NCBI GenBank assembly: GCA_965217095.1
Contig: OZ244235.1
Location: forward strand, 4,898,001-4,962,000
Direction of reading: 5' to 3'
Source: CAYNZV01 sp965217095
GTDB lineage: Bacteria; Latescibacterota; UBA2968; UBA8231
Length of the DNA stretch: 64,000 bases
In this document: in pieces, positions 51,510-60,174 of the stretch
Numbering within the stretch: position 1 is the stretch's first letter
Layout of the letters: every line of letters starts with the position of its first letter
The notes under the pieces: model-generated
Seen by the model: only the letters and a program-made list of their open reading frames with translations
Told to the model about the DNA's origin: nothing
Database searches by the model: none
Position numbers and translations under genes: made by a program

Positions 51510-51974
51510 GTGGCCGCCGAAGATCGCCGTTGGATCGAGCAGGCATTGGAGGAAGCACGCCTCGCCGCTACCAACGGCGAGGTTCCAGTAGGGGCTCTAG
51601 TCGTTAGTGGAAACGAGGTCATCGGGCGCGGGGCCAATGCCACTGAGCGCGAGCAAGACCCGACCGCCCATGCCGAGATCGTAGCCATAAAGCAGGCCGC
51701 TGAACACTTGGGGACGAGGCGCCTGAATGACACGGCCTTATACGTTTCTCTGGAGCCCTGTTCCATGTGCGCGGGAGCCATCGTGCTCGCTCGCATCCCG
51801 TTGCTCGTCTTCGGAGCTCACGATCCCAAGGCGGGAGCCTGCGGTTCGTTGCGGGACGTGGTCCGCGATACTCGCCTCAATCACCAGTGCGAGGTACGAG
51901 GCGGTGTGATGGAACCCGAGTGTGGCAGTTTATTGAAGGAATTCTTTTCGGATATCAGGTCGTCGACGGCTTGA
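51510..51974 (+). CDS. tadA: tRNA-specific adenosine deaminase TadA
   Basis: Converts A34 to inosine in tRNA-Arg(ACG). 154 residues from GTG 51510. Zinc motifs are intact: His54-Ala-Glu56 (TAHAEIVAI) and PCSMCAGA. The GTG has no ribosome site. The frame is open back to 51462, and an in-frame CTG at 51471 sits 6 bases after AGGAG, so the protein may begin 13 residues earlier. Followed by three tRNA genes and the SRP RNA. Confidence 0.92.
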   Translation: MAAEDRRWIEQALEEARLAATNGEVPVGALVVSGNEVIGRGANATEREQDPTAHAEIVAIKQAAEHLGTRRLNDTALYVSLEPCSMCAGAIVLARIPLLVFGAHDPKAGACGSLRDVVRDTRLNHQCEVRGGVMEPECGSLLKEFFSDIRSSTA

Positions 51975-51984
51975 CTGCAGTTTG

Positions 51985-52071
<87 letters not shown>

Positions 52072-52088
52072 TTTCAAGATGTGTATCG

Positions 52089-52179
52089 GGAGAGGTGACC
52101 GAGTGGTCGAAGGTGCACGACTGGAAATCGTGTGTAGCGCGAAACGCTACCGTGGGTTCGAATCCCACTCTCTCCGCCA
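52089..52179 (+). tRNA. tRNA-Ser (GGA)
   Basis: 91 bases with a long variable arm (TGTAGCGCGAAACGCTACC). Acceptor and T arm match the preceding tRNA-Ser almost exactly; anticodon loop CTGGAAA; CCA encoded. Reads UCC and UCU. Confidence 0.95.
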
Positions 52180-52190
52180 TTTTTTGAAGT

Positions 52191-52266
<76 letters not shown>

Positions 52267-52278
52267 TTTCTCTGTTTT

Positions 52279-52552
52279 AAGGTCGTGCTAGATGGGGAGA
52301 TAGCGGTGCCCTGTACCCGCAATCCGCTATAGCGGGATCGAATTCCCACCAAGAGGTTTTGCGTTGCCGGCGGGAACGGCGAAAAGTGGCGTCGAAGGTT
52401 GGATTCTGCGCAACGGAAGGCGTCTGAACCCCGTCAGGACCGGAAGGTAGCAGCGGTAAGAATGTCCCTCCGTGTGCCGCAGGGTGATCTGGCCGGAGCC
52501 AACTGGCGTCGGAAACGTTGGCGACCAAAATCGAAGGTGGGTGCACGACCTT
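52279..52552 (+). ncRNA. ffs: Large signal recognition particle RNA (Alu and S domains)
   Basis: The 5' AAGGTCGTGC pairs with the 3' GCACGACCTT, fixing the ends at about 274 bases. GGGGAGATAGCGGTGCCCTG, then CCCGCAATCCGCTATAGCGG, is the bacterial Alu domain, as in Bacillus 6S-type SRP RNA. The S domain has CCCGTCAGGACCGGAAGGTA with the GGAA tetraloop and AGCAGCGGTAAG. It binds Ffh to target proteins to the membrane. dnaX follows. Confidence 0.93.
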
Positions 52553-52625
52553 ATACTACCCGGCGCGTCCCAAGCGATTCGGCTCGCGCTACCAAAACCA
52601 CTGTCAAAACCGACCGGACAACCCA

Positions 52626-54245
52626 GTGACCTTTCTCGTTACCGCTCGCAAGTGGCGACCTCGTCGTTTTGACGAGGTAGTGGCCCAGGACCATATAACA
52701 GAAACGCTGGAAAACGCGGTCCAATCCGGTCGGATTGCCCAGTCCTATCTCTTTTGTGGCCCTCGCGGTGTCGGCAAAACGACCATGGCGCGCATTCTTG
52801 CGAAAGCTCTCAACTGCGCCCAGCGAAAGGCCGCGAATCCCTGTGATCAGTGTGCATCGTGCCAGAGTATCGCCGCGGGCACCAGTCTCAACGTTCTTGA
52901 GATCGACGGGGCTTCAAACAACAGCGTCGACGACGTGCGCGAGCTGCGTGAGGTAGTGCGTTATGTCCCCACCGAAGGCAGCTACAAAATCTACATCATC
53001 GATGAAGTGCACATGCTGTCCACGGCGGCGTTCAACGCTTTGCTCAAGACCCTCGAGGAGCCGCCGGCACACGTCGTGTTCATCTTTGCAACCACTGAAG
53101 TCAAGCAGGTGCCCGACACCATTCTGTCGCGCTGCCAAAGATTCAACTTTCGTCGCATACCCACCGTCGAAATCGTCGCGCATTTGCAGACTATCGCCGA
53201 AGCCGAAGGGATCAAGACCGAAGACGAGGCATTGTACCTGCTTGCCGGCCGGTCCGACGGGGCGCTGCGCGATGCCGAAAGTCTGTTGGATCAGATGGCC
53301 GCCTTCGACCAGGAGGTCGTTACCGCAGCTACGGTCGAAAAGATCTTGGGTTTGGTCGATCGCAATGTCTATTTCAACCTGCTCAATGCCGTGCGCCAGG
53401 GCGACGCGAAACAGGTGCTAGATCTGGTGGAAGAGGTTGTCAGCGCCGGTTTCGACCTGGATGAGTTCGCCCGTGGATTGGTGGAAAATCTGCGTTCGTT
53501 GTTGTTTGCCGCGGTGCAGGGCAACGCTAAAGAGCTCGACATTCCCGATTCGGAGCGCACCAAGCTCGAGGAACTGGCGGGCGATTTTATTGCGGAAGAT
53601 GTCCTCCGCATGTTGCAAATGCTCATGGATTTGGAGGTACGCCTGAGACAATCCGTACAACCGCGCTTCCTGCTGGAGATGGCGTTGGTGCGTATGGCTT
53701 CCATGCCGCGCGCGGTGGACATAGGCGAGCTCTTGGCGCGTTTGCAAGAGATGAGGGTCCCCGAACATGCCGCCTCCACACCTCCGGTTGCTCGGCCGGT
53801 GCTAGCCGCCCCCGAAAAACCGAAGTCGGCTGAAGCGGAACAAAAGATTGAGAAGCCGCCGCCGCCCGCCGCCACCCCGGGAGAAGCGACTCAGCAACTG
53901 ACGTTGGAGGTGATCGTTGGGCAGTGGAATGACCTGATCGCCAAAGTTCAGGAGGCTCAACCGACCCTGGGCATATTTCTCAAATCTGCCAAACTGATCG
54001 CCTTCGAGGGCACGGTGCTCCACATTGCCTTTTCCAGCTCCGACCGATTTCCGATGGCCCAGGTCTCGGACAACCGCGAGGCGGTCGAGAAATTCTGCGC
54101 CGAGCTGTGGGGGCAGTCCATACGCCTGCAATGCAAGGAAGAACAGCCCGACGCCGAATCGCTGCCCCAGAAAAAGACCGGGGCAGCCGAGGCCGATCCC
54201 ACCGTAAAATCCGTCCTCGATACCTTCGACGGTGAACTCGTCTGA
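52626..54245 (+). CDS. dnaX: DNA polymerase III subunit gamma/tau
   Basis: Clamp-loader ATPase, 539 residues. GTG 52626 gives the usual opening TARKWRPRRFDEVVAQDHI; the frame extends upstream into the SRP RNA without similarity. P-loop GPRGVGKTT near residue 46, zinc motif CAQRKAANPCDQCASCQ, Walker B YIIDEVHMLSTAAFNALLKT, SRC motif LSRCQRFNF. A proline/alanine-rich linker (about 385-425) and a C-terminal domain of 110 residues follow. No A6G-type slippery heptamer for a short gamma form was seen. Confidence 0.95.
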   Translation: MTFLVTARKWRPRRFDEVVAQDHITETLENAVQSGRIAQSYLFCGPRGVGKTTMARILAKALNCAQRKAANPCDQCASCQSIAAGTSLNVLEIDGASNNSVDDVRELREVVRYVPTEGSYKIYIIDEVHMLSTAAFNALLKTLEEPPAHVVFIFATTEVKQVPDTILSRCQRFNFRRIPTVEIVAHLQTIAEAEGIKTEDEALYLLAGRSDGALRDAESLLDQMAAFDQEVVTAATVEKILGLVDRNVYFNLLNAVRQGDAKQVLDLVEEVVSAGFDLDEFARGLVENLRSLLFAAVQGNAKELDIPDSERTKLEELAGDFIAEDVLRMLQMLMDLEVRLRQSVQPRFLLEMALVRMASMPRAVDIGELLARLQEMRVPEHAASTPPVARPVLAAPEKPKSAEAEQKIEKPPPPAATPGEATQQLTLEVIVGQWNDLIAKVQEAQPTLGIFLKSAKLIAFEGTVLHIAFSSSDRFPMAQVSDNREAVEKFCAELWGQSIRLQCKEEQPDAESLPQKKTGAAEADPTVKSVLDTFDGELV

Positions 54246-54251
54246 GCCGTT

Positions 54252-54848
54252 ATGGGACCCCTGCCGCTGGAGCAATTGGTCAAATCGCTGGCCCGGCTGC
54301 CGGGCATAGGTCCGAAAACCGCTCAACGACTGGCGTATTGGATCGTCAAACGGCCGCGCGAGGAGGCCGAAACGCTCGCCAAAGCTGTCCTCGACGCCAA
54401 AGACAAAATCACCTACTGCGCGGTTTGCTACAATTTTACCGACACGGATCACGAACGATGTCAGGTTTGTCTCGATGACCGTCGCGACGAGCAGACCATC
54501 TGCGTGGTCGAAGATGCAAACGACGTGCTGGTGTTGGAGCACAATCGTCTCATCAACGGCGTCTACCACGTCCTAGGCGGGAAGCTATCCCCGCTCGATG
54601 GGGTGAGACCGTCCGACCTGCGCATTGACGAGCTGGTCCAGCGCGTGAAAGCCGGCGACGTGCGGGAGGTAATTCTGGCGTTGAATGCCAGCACGGAGGG
54701 CGAGGCAACGGCTGAATTCATCCAGCGGCAACTTGGACCTCAAACCAAGGTTACTCGCCTGGCTCGCGGTCTGCCGGTTGGGGCGGACCTCGATCTCGCC
54801 GACAAACTCACCCTGGCTCACGCACTTGAAGGGCGGCAATCGTTCTGA
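54252..54848 (+). CDS. recR: Recombination protein RecR
   Basis: 198 residues. HhH LPGIGPKTAQRLAYWI, zinc site CAVCYNFTDTDHERCQVC and Toprim CVVEDANDVLVLE then ILALNASTEGEATAEF. RecR loads RecA with RecF and RecO at gaps. It starts 6 bases after dnaX, in the position normally held by ybaB/ebfC, which is absent. Confidence 0.96.
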   Translation: MGPLPLEQLVKSLARLPGIGPKTAQRLAYWIVKRPREEAETLAKAVLDAKDKITYCAVCYNFTDTDHERCQVCLDDRRDEQTICVVEDANDVLVLEHNRLINGVYHVLGGKLSPLDGVRPSDLRIDELVQRVKAGDVREVILALNASTEGEATAEFIQRQLGPQTKVTRLARGLPVGADLDLADKLTLAHALEGRQSF

Positions 54849-54862
54849 GCAGCGAGAAGCAG

Positions 54863-55459
54863 ATGAACTACCGCGCGTTGATCAATTGGCCGAACGTCTT
54901 AACGGCCATGAGGATCGGTCTGACTCCGTTGTTCGTGTTTATGCTCCTGGAGGAGGCCTGGTACTGGAGATCCTTGGCGTTTGTTGTCTTCGGCGTGGCG
55001 TCGCTGACCGATTTCTACGATGGAAAACTTGCACGGTCGGGAAATCGCGAGACCTCCGTCGGCAAATTCCTCGATCCGTTGGCAGACAAGATTCTCGTCA
55101 CTTCGGCTTTGCTCGCACTGGTTTTTGGCCAGATAGTAAGCATTTGGTTGGTCGTTCCCATCGTCGTCAGAGATATCTTGATTACGGGTCTGCGTTTGTA
55201 CGGTATTTATCACGGACGCCAGATGATCACCTCCCGGTTGGCGAAATGGAAAACCGCCGTACAGTTGTTTACCGTCGTCTTCCTCCTCTTCGTGATCGGA
55301 TTACAAGAGATCCTCGCCCGCTTCCATCACGAGGACATCTTCCCGTTTGACGAAGGCGACTTCCAGCTTCTTGCCAACGGCCTCCTGTCGGCGGTGCTGC
55401 TACTAACCCTGCTGTCGGGATTCCATTACCTCGTGCGCCGCCAGTTCTACCTTCGCTAG
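54863..55459 (+). CDS. pgsA: CDP-diacylglycerol-glycerol-3-phosphate phosphatidyltransferase
   Basis: Makes phosphatidylglycerophosphate. 198 residues with about four to five helices. The CDP-alcohol phosphotransferase motif is complete: TDFYDGKLARSGNRETSVGK followed by FLDPLADK. N-terminal NWPNVLTAMRIGLTPLFVFM is typical PgsA. pgpA, the next enzyme of the pathway, follows. Confidence 0.92.
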   Translation: MNYRALINWPNVLTAMRIGLTPLFVFMLLEEAWYWRSLAFVVFGVASLTDFYDGKLARSGNRETSVGKFLDPLADKILVTSALLALVFGQIVSIWLVVPIVVRDILITGLRLYGIYHGRQMITSRLAKWKTAVQLFTVVFLLFVIGLQEILARFHHEDIFPFDEGDFQLLANGLLSAVLLLTLLSGFHYLVRRQFYLR

Positions 55460-55483
55460 CCTGATAAAAGGAGAATCGCCGGT

Positions 55484-55927
55484 CTGACCAAACTGATCGC
55501 TACCCTTCTGTTCACCGGGTATGCTCCCATCGCACCCGGCACGGCGGGTAGTGCACTGATTGCCGTAGTTTACTATTTTTTCTTCGCCTCTCTCGGGGTG
55601 GTCGACTGGTTGGTCATTCTCGCGCTCACCTTCGTTGTCGGGGTGTACGCGGCGGACAGAATGTCCCGGGAGTGGGGTCCGGACCCCGGCCGGGTAGTCG
55701 TCGATGAAGGCGTTGGTTATCTGGTGACCGTCGCCTTCCTGCCTCACGGTATCTGGAGCGCTACGTTGGGGTTTCTGGTATTCAGAATCCTGGACATTTG
55801 GAAACCCTTTCCGGCGCGGCAGTTGGAGCGGCTTCCCGGCGGATGGGGCATCGTCGCCGACGACGTAATGGCCGGTATCTACGGAAACCTTCTCCTGCGC
55901 CTCGCTTTTGCAGCGCTGGGAATCTGA
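55484..55927 (+). CDS. pgpA: Phosphatidylglycerophosphatase A (likely CTG start)
   Basis: Removes phosphate from PGP to give phosphatidylglycerol. From CTG 55484 the protein begins TKLIATLLFTGYAPIAPGTA, the conserved PgpA opening, which lies upstream of any ATG, GTG or TTG in this frame (the first is GTG 55598). AAAGGAG lies 10 bases before this CTG. Later motifs DRMSREWGPDPGRVVVDEGV, FRILDIWKPFP and DDVMAGIYGN are typical and hold the acidic catalytic residues. 147 residues, near the normal size. It directly follows pgsA. Confidence 0.87.
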   Translation: MTKLIATLLFTGYAPIAPGTAGSALIAVVYYFFFASLGVVDWLVILALTFVVGVYAADRMSREWGPDPGRVVVDEGVGYLVTVAFLPHGIWSATLGFLVFRILDIWKPFPARQLERLPGGWGIVADDVMAGIYGNLLLRLAFAALGI

Positions 55928-55954
55928 GTCCGCTACCTTTTCGGCAGGGTCATC

Positions 55955-56995
55955 ATGGGAAAGTCCAGCAACGGAAAAGACGAGAAATCCGACAAGGCCC
56001 AATCCCTGGAACTGGCTATCAGTCAAATCGAGCGCCAGTACGGCAAGGGCTCGATTATGCGCCTTGGCGATCAGGGTGGCATCGTTCCGGTCGAATCTAT
56101 CCCCACCGGGTCGATCTCGCTGGATGCCGCGCTGGGCATAGGGGGACTGCCGAAGGGACGAATTGTCGAAATCTATGGTCCCGAGGGGGCCGGCAAGACG
56201 ATGCTCTCGCTGCACGCTATTCGCGAGGCTCAACAGAAGGGGGGAACGGCGGCGTTTGTCGATGCAGAACACGCGCTCGACATAACCTTTGCCCGCCGCA
56301 TCGGTGTCGACGTAGAGAACCTCATCATCTCTCAACCCGATAGCGGTGAGCAGGCGCTGGAAATCGTCGAGACCCTCGTCCGCAGCAGCGCCTTCGACGT
56401 CATCGTCATTGATTCGGTGGCCGCCCTCGTGCCCCAGGCAGAACTCGACGGGGAAATGGGCGATTCCCACATGGGATTACACGCGCGTTTGATGTCTCAG
56501 GCGTTGCGCAAGCTAGCGGGTTCGATCAACCGCTCGAAAACGTGCGTGATTTTCCTCAATCAGCTACGCACCAAGATCGGCGTGATGTTTGGGAACCCGG
56601 AGACGACGACGGGAGGTCGCGCGCTACCATTCTATTCTTCGGTTCGCTTGGATATCCGTCGCATCGCGCGGATCAAGGACGGCGAGAACGATATCGGCAG
56701 CCGTACCCGGGTAAAAGTAGTGAAAAACAAGCTTGCTCCGCCGTTTCGCGAGGCCGAATTCGACATCATCTATACAGGCGCCCGTATCGGCGTCTCCCGG
56801 GAGGGCGACCTTCTTGATGTCGGAGTGGAGAAGGGTTTGGTGGAGAAGAGTGGATCCTGGTTCTCCTATGACGGCGAGCGCCTGGGCCAAGGACGCGAAC
56901 AGGCAAAATCGTTTCTCCTGGAGCGTCAGGAGATTGCCACCGGCCTCGAACAGAGACTGCGCGGCGAGCTAGGGCTCTCTGATCAGGATCCGTAA
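55955..56995 (+). CDS. recA: Recombinase RecA
   Basis: 346 residues. P-loop GPEGAGKTM near residue 72 (the common form is GPESSGKTT), Walker B VIVIDSVAALVP, L2 loop GNPETTTGGRALPFYSS and the C-terminal domain. N-terminal helix KAQSLELAISQIERQYGKGS is standard. It mediates strand exchange and LexA cleavage. recX follows. Confidence 0.97.
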   Translation: MGKSSNGKDEKSDKAQSLELAISQIERQYGKGSIMRLGDQGGIVPVESIPTGSISLDAALGIGGLPKGRIVEIYGPEGAGKTMLSLHAIREAQQKGGTAAFVDAEHALDITFARRIGVDVENLIISQPDSGEQALEIVETLVRSSAFDVIVIDSVAALVPQAELDGEMGDSHMGLHARLMSQALRKLAGSINRSKTCVIFLNQLRTKIGVMFGNPETTTGGRALPFYSSVRLDIRRIARIKDGENDIGSRTRVKVVKNKLAPPFREAEFDIIYTGARIGVSREGDLLDVGVEKGLVEKSGSWFSYDGERLGQGREQAKSFLLERQEIATGLEQRLRGELGLSDQDP

Positions 56996-57079
56996 TCGCG
57001 TTTATTCCCGACGGTGTCGTTGGCGGATCCGCTCAATCGATCCACTACTGACAATCATTTTACCTTTTCGCGACGCCAT

Positions 57080-57559
57080 ATGCCGCTTACAGAGGTTCAC
57101 CAAGCCCGCGAAAAAGCGCTACAGCTAATCGCCAAGAAGGATCGGACGGTGGGCGAGGTCAGGCGCCATCTCGTTCGTCAGAAGGTGGATCCGGCTACCA
57201 TTGAGCTGGTGATCGTCGATCTACAGCGCATGAAGCTGGTGGACGACAGAACTTTTGCCAGGCGCTGGATCGAGATGCGGCTCGATCATCCCGCGGGAAA
57301 AGAGAAATTTGCAGAGGACTTGGCGAACAAAGGGGTCGAGGAATCGATAATAACGGAAATATTGGAGGAATTCGGCGAACAGCTGCAGTCCGACCGGGCC
57401 GCGGCCGACCTGCTGCGGAAGCAGGCACACAAGTATTCCAATCTTGAAGAGCGCAAGGCCCGACAACGGATGTACGGTTTGTTGGCGCGGCGTGGCTTCG
57501 ACAGCGAAACTGCCGTCGAGGCTGTCGATCAGGTAATGAAGGAAATACATCCGCAATGA
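57080..57559 (+). CDS. recX: RecA regulatory protein RecX
   Basis: About 159 residues of three-helix repeats (ALQLIAKKDRTVGEVRRHL, RQKVDPATIELVIVDLQ, LVDDRTFARRWIEMRL), typical of RecX, which caps and inhibits RecA filaments. ATG 57080 was chosen; the frame is open to GTG 57014, which would add 22 residues of no family similarity. The stop overlaps alaS at ATGA. Confidence 0.9.
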   Translation: MPLTEVHQAREKALQLIAKKDRTVGEVRRHLVRQKVDPATIELVIVDLQRMKLVDDRTFARRWIEMRLDHPAGKEKFAEDLANKGVEESIITEILEEFGEQLQSDRAAADLLRKQAHKYSNLEERKARQRMYGLLARRGFDSETAVEAVDQVMKEIHPQ

Positions 57560-60174
57560 AGTCCAGCGAGACTAGAGAAAGCTTCCTGCGTTTTTTCGAG
57601 GAACGGGGTCATAAGCGGGTGCCAAGTGCTCCCGTCGTACCGTACGATGATCCGACCCTCTATTTTACGAACGCCGGAATGAACCAGTTCAAGGACGTTT
57701 TCCTGGGAATGGGCAAACGCGACTACACGCGAGCTGTCGATTCGCAAAAGTGCATTCGGGTTTCAGGGAAACACAACGATCTGGAAGAGGTGGGCGTGAG
57801 CCCAGGGCATCACACCTTCTTCGAGATGCTGGGCAACTGGTCCTTTGGAGACTACTTCAAAAAGGAAGCCATCGAGTGGGCATGGACCCTGGTCACGGAG
57901 GAGTGGGGGCTGGAAAAGGAACGACTGTGGAGCACCGTCTTCGAGGGGGACGAGAACGAGGGCCTTGATCCTGACGACGAGGCAGAAAAGCTGTGGCTCG
58001 ATGCTACCGATCAGGTCCAGGAGCGGATCGTACGTCTGCCCGCCAAGGATGTATTCTGGGAAATGGGTGCTACCGGGCCTTGCGGTCCATCATCAGAGCT
58101 ACACTATTACCTGGGCGATGACCTCAGCAAACAGACAGCCGGCGGTCTTCGCGACGGAGACAGCAGTTTCCTCGAGATCTGGAACCTGGTCTTCATCCAG
58201 TTCAACCGCGACGACCAGGGCGAACTCCACGCGCTCCCGGCCAAACACGTAGACACCGGCATGGGGTTCGAGCGGATCTGTCGAATCCTGCAAAAAGCTG
58301 AAACCAACTACGACACCGATATCTTTCAGCCTCTCATCTCGCGGATCGCCGATCTGACCGACAGGGCATATGAAGGTGAACACCTGGTGCCGATGCGGGT
58401 GATCGCCGACCACGTACGCGCTCTTACTTTCGCCATCGCCGACGGCGCCTTGCCCGCCAACGATGGTGCCGGGTACGTCTTGCGGCGCATCCTGCGTCGC
58501 GCGGCGCGGTACGGGCGCCAGCTGAACCAACATGAACCGTTCATATTCAAATTGACCTCGACCATTGCTGATCTCCATGGGTCGTCTTATCCGGAGATTG
58601 TGGCAAAGAGTGCGCACATCTCGATGGTTATCGAGTCGGAGGAGGAGAGTTTCGGCAGGACCCTGGACCGGGGTCTGGACATCTTCGAGCGTCTGAGTCA
58701 GAAGAACGGGATCTCCGGTGCCGATGCGTTTCGTCTCTACGATACGTTCGGCTTTCCCCTGGACCTGACCGAGCTGATGGCTCGCGAGCGCGGCCTAGAC
58801 GTCGATGTCGACGGGTTCCAGGAAGAGCTCGAGAACCAACGCCAGCGGGCGCGGAAGGCGGGCCGAACGCAATTTTCCGCCACCGAAGGTGTGGCAGACG
58901 TACTCGAAGCCGATCATTCCGACTTCCTTGGATACGATGAGTTGGAAACCGAGAGCGAGATCGTTTTTTCCGGATCCGATGCCGAGGGCAACCTGCAGAT
59001 TTTCCTGGACCGAACACCGTTTTACGCGGAATCGGGAGGTCAAGTGGGGGACCAAGGTGCTATTGAAGGTTCTGATTTTTCGCTTGAGGTCCTCGATACC
59101 GTCAAGGGCCGGGGCGGCATCATGCATGTCGGACGTCTCCTTTCCGGCGATGTGGCGTCGATAAGAGGTTCTGTTAGGGCTCGCGTGGATGCGGGCAGGC
59201 GTTTGGATGGCGCTCGCCACCACACCTCAACGCATCTGTTGCACGAAGCCTTGCGCCGGATTCTCGGTACCCACGTCGCCCAGATGGGTTCGCTGGTCGC
59301 GCCAGAACGGCTTCGATTCGACTTCTCCCATTTCAATCCGATCGACGCCTCGCAGCTGGAAGAGATCGAATCCATGGTCAACGAAGAGATTAGGGCCGAT
59401 CGCGAGGTCTCTACCTTTGAGGAGAACCTCGAAAAGGCGAAATCGATGGGCGCCCAGGCCCTCTTTGGGGAAAAGTACACAGACCAAGTTCGAGTTGTTC
59501 GAATTGGCGATTTCAGCCTTGAACTGTGCGGTGGGACCCATGTCAGATCTACCGGTGAGATCGGACGTTTTGACCTGATCTCAGAAAGCGGTATCGCAGC
59601 AGGAACTCGGCGCGCAGAGGCGCTGGCCGGAACGGCTGCCGAGAGCGCCGCTCGACATCAGCGGGAAACCTTGGCTCGGCTGGCGGCGCTTCTAAACAGC
59701 CCCGACTACAGCGAGCTGCCCGGCAAGATCGACGACCTCCTTCAGCGGCAGCGCGACACGGAGCGCCAGCTGAGCGAGCTGCAGCAACAGGTGGCCGGGC
59801 AACGCGGAGTGCAGCTGGCAGACACTGCTGTTGAGGTCGAAGGCATCAAGGTGGTCGCCGGCCGCGTGGACAGTACCGATGTTTCCAACCTTCGTTCGCT
59901 GGCCGATGGGTTGCGCCTGGAAATGGGCTCGGGGCTCGGGGTGATCGGCACGGCGCTGGAGGGGAAGGTGGCGCTGGTCGCCGTGGTAACTGAGGATTTG
60001 ATCGCCGAGCATGGATTGCGGGCAGGCGACATCGTCAAAGCCGTAGCACAATGTGTGGGCGGTTCCGGTGGCGGCAAAGCCCACCTTGCTCAGGCCGGCG
60101 GGAAATACGTGGAAAAGCTGGACGAGGCCCTGGCCTCGGTCCCCGAAATCGTCCGACAACATGTGCGCAAGTAA
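57556..60174 (+). CDS. alaS: Alanyl-tRNA synthetase
   Basis: 872 residues. Class II catalytic core (VPSAPVVPYDDPTLYFTNAG, FTNAGMNQFKDVFLG), editing domain with HHTSTHLLHEALR and CGGTHVRSTGEIG (zinc His/Cys), and C-terminal DHHA1 domain (GGSGGGKAHLAQAGGK). Charges tRNA-Ala and clears Ser/Gly mischarging. recA-recX-alaS is a common order. Its stop TAATG overlaps the next gene. Confidence 0.97.
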   Translation: MKSSETRESFLRFFEERGHKRVPSAPVVPYDDPTLYFTNAGMNQFKDVFLGMGKRDYTRAVDSQKCIRVSGKHNDLEEVGVSPGHHTFFEMLGNWSFGDYFKKEAIEWAWTLVTEEWGLEKERLWSTVFEGDENEGLDPDDEAEKLWLDATDQVQERIVRLPAKDVFWEMGATGPCGPSSELHYYLGDDLSKQTAGGLRDGDSSFLEIWNLVFIQFNRDDQGELHALPAKHVDTGMGFERICRILQKAETNYDTDIFQPLISRIADLTDRAYEGEHLVPMRVIADHVRALTFAIADGALPANDGAGYVLRRILRRAARYGRQLNQHEPFIFKLTSTIADLHGSSYPEIVAKSAHISMVIESEEESFGRTLDRGLDIFERLSQKNGISGADAFRLYDTFGFPLDLTELMARERGLDVDVDGFQEELENQRQRARKAGRTQFSATEGVADVLEADHSDFLGYDELETESEIVFSGSDAEGNLQIFLDRTPFYAESGGQVGDQGAIEGSDFSLEVLDTVKGRGGIMHVGRLLSGDVASIRGSVRARVDAGRRLDGARHHTSTHLLHEALRRILGTHVAQMGSLVAPERLRFDFSHFNPIDASQLEEIESMVNEEIRADREVSTFEENLEKAKSMGAQALFGEKYTDQVRVVRIGDFSLELCGGTHVRSTGEIGRFDLISESGIAAGTRRAEALAGTAAESAARHQRETLARLAALLNSPDYSELPGKIDDLLQRQRDTERQLSELQQQVAGQRGVQLADTAVEVEGIKVVAGRVDSTDVSNLRSLADGLRLEMGSGLGVIGTALEGKVALVAVVTEDLIAEHGLRAGDIVKAVAQCVGGSGGGKAHLAQAGGKYVEKLDEALASVPEIVRQHVRK

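Noticed and set aside
53810..53880. dnaX programmed frameshift for a short gamma form
   Set aside because: Only short A runs such as GAAAAAC are seen; there is no A6G heptamer with an adjoining stem.
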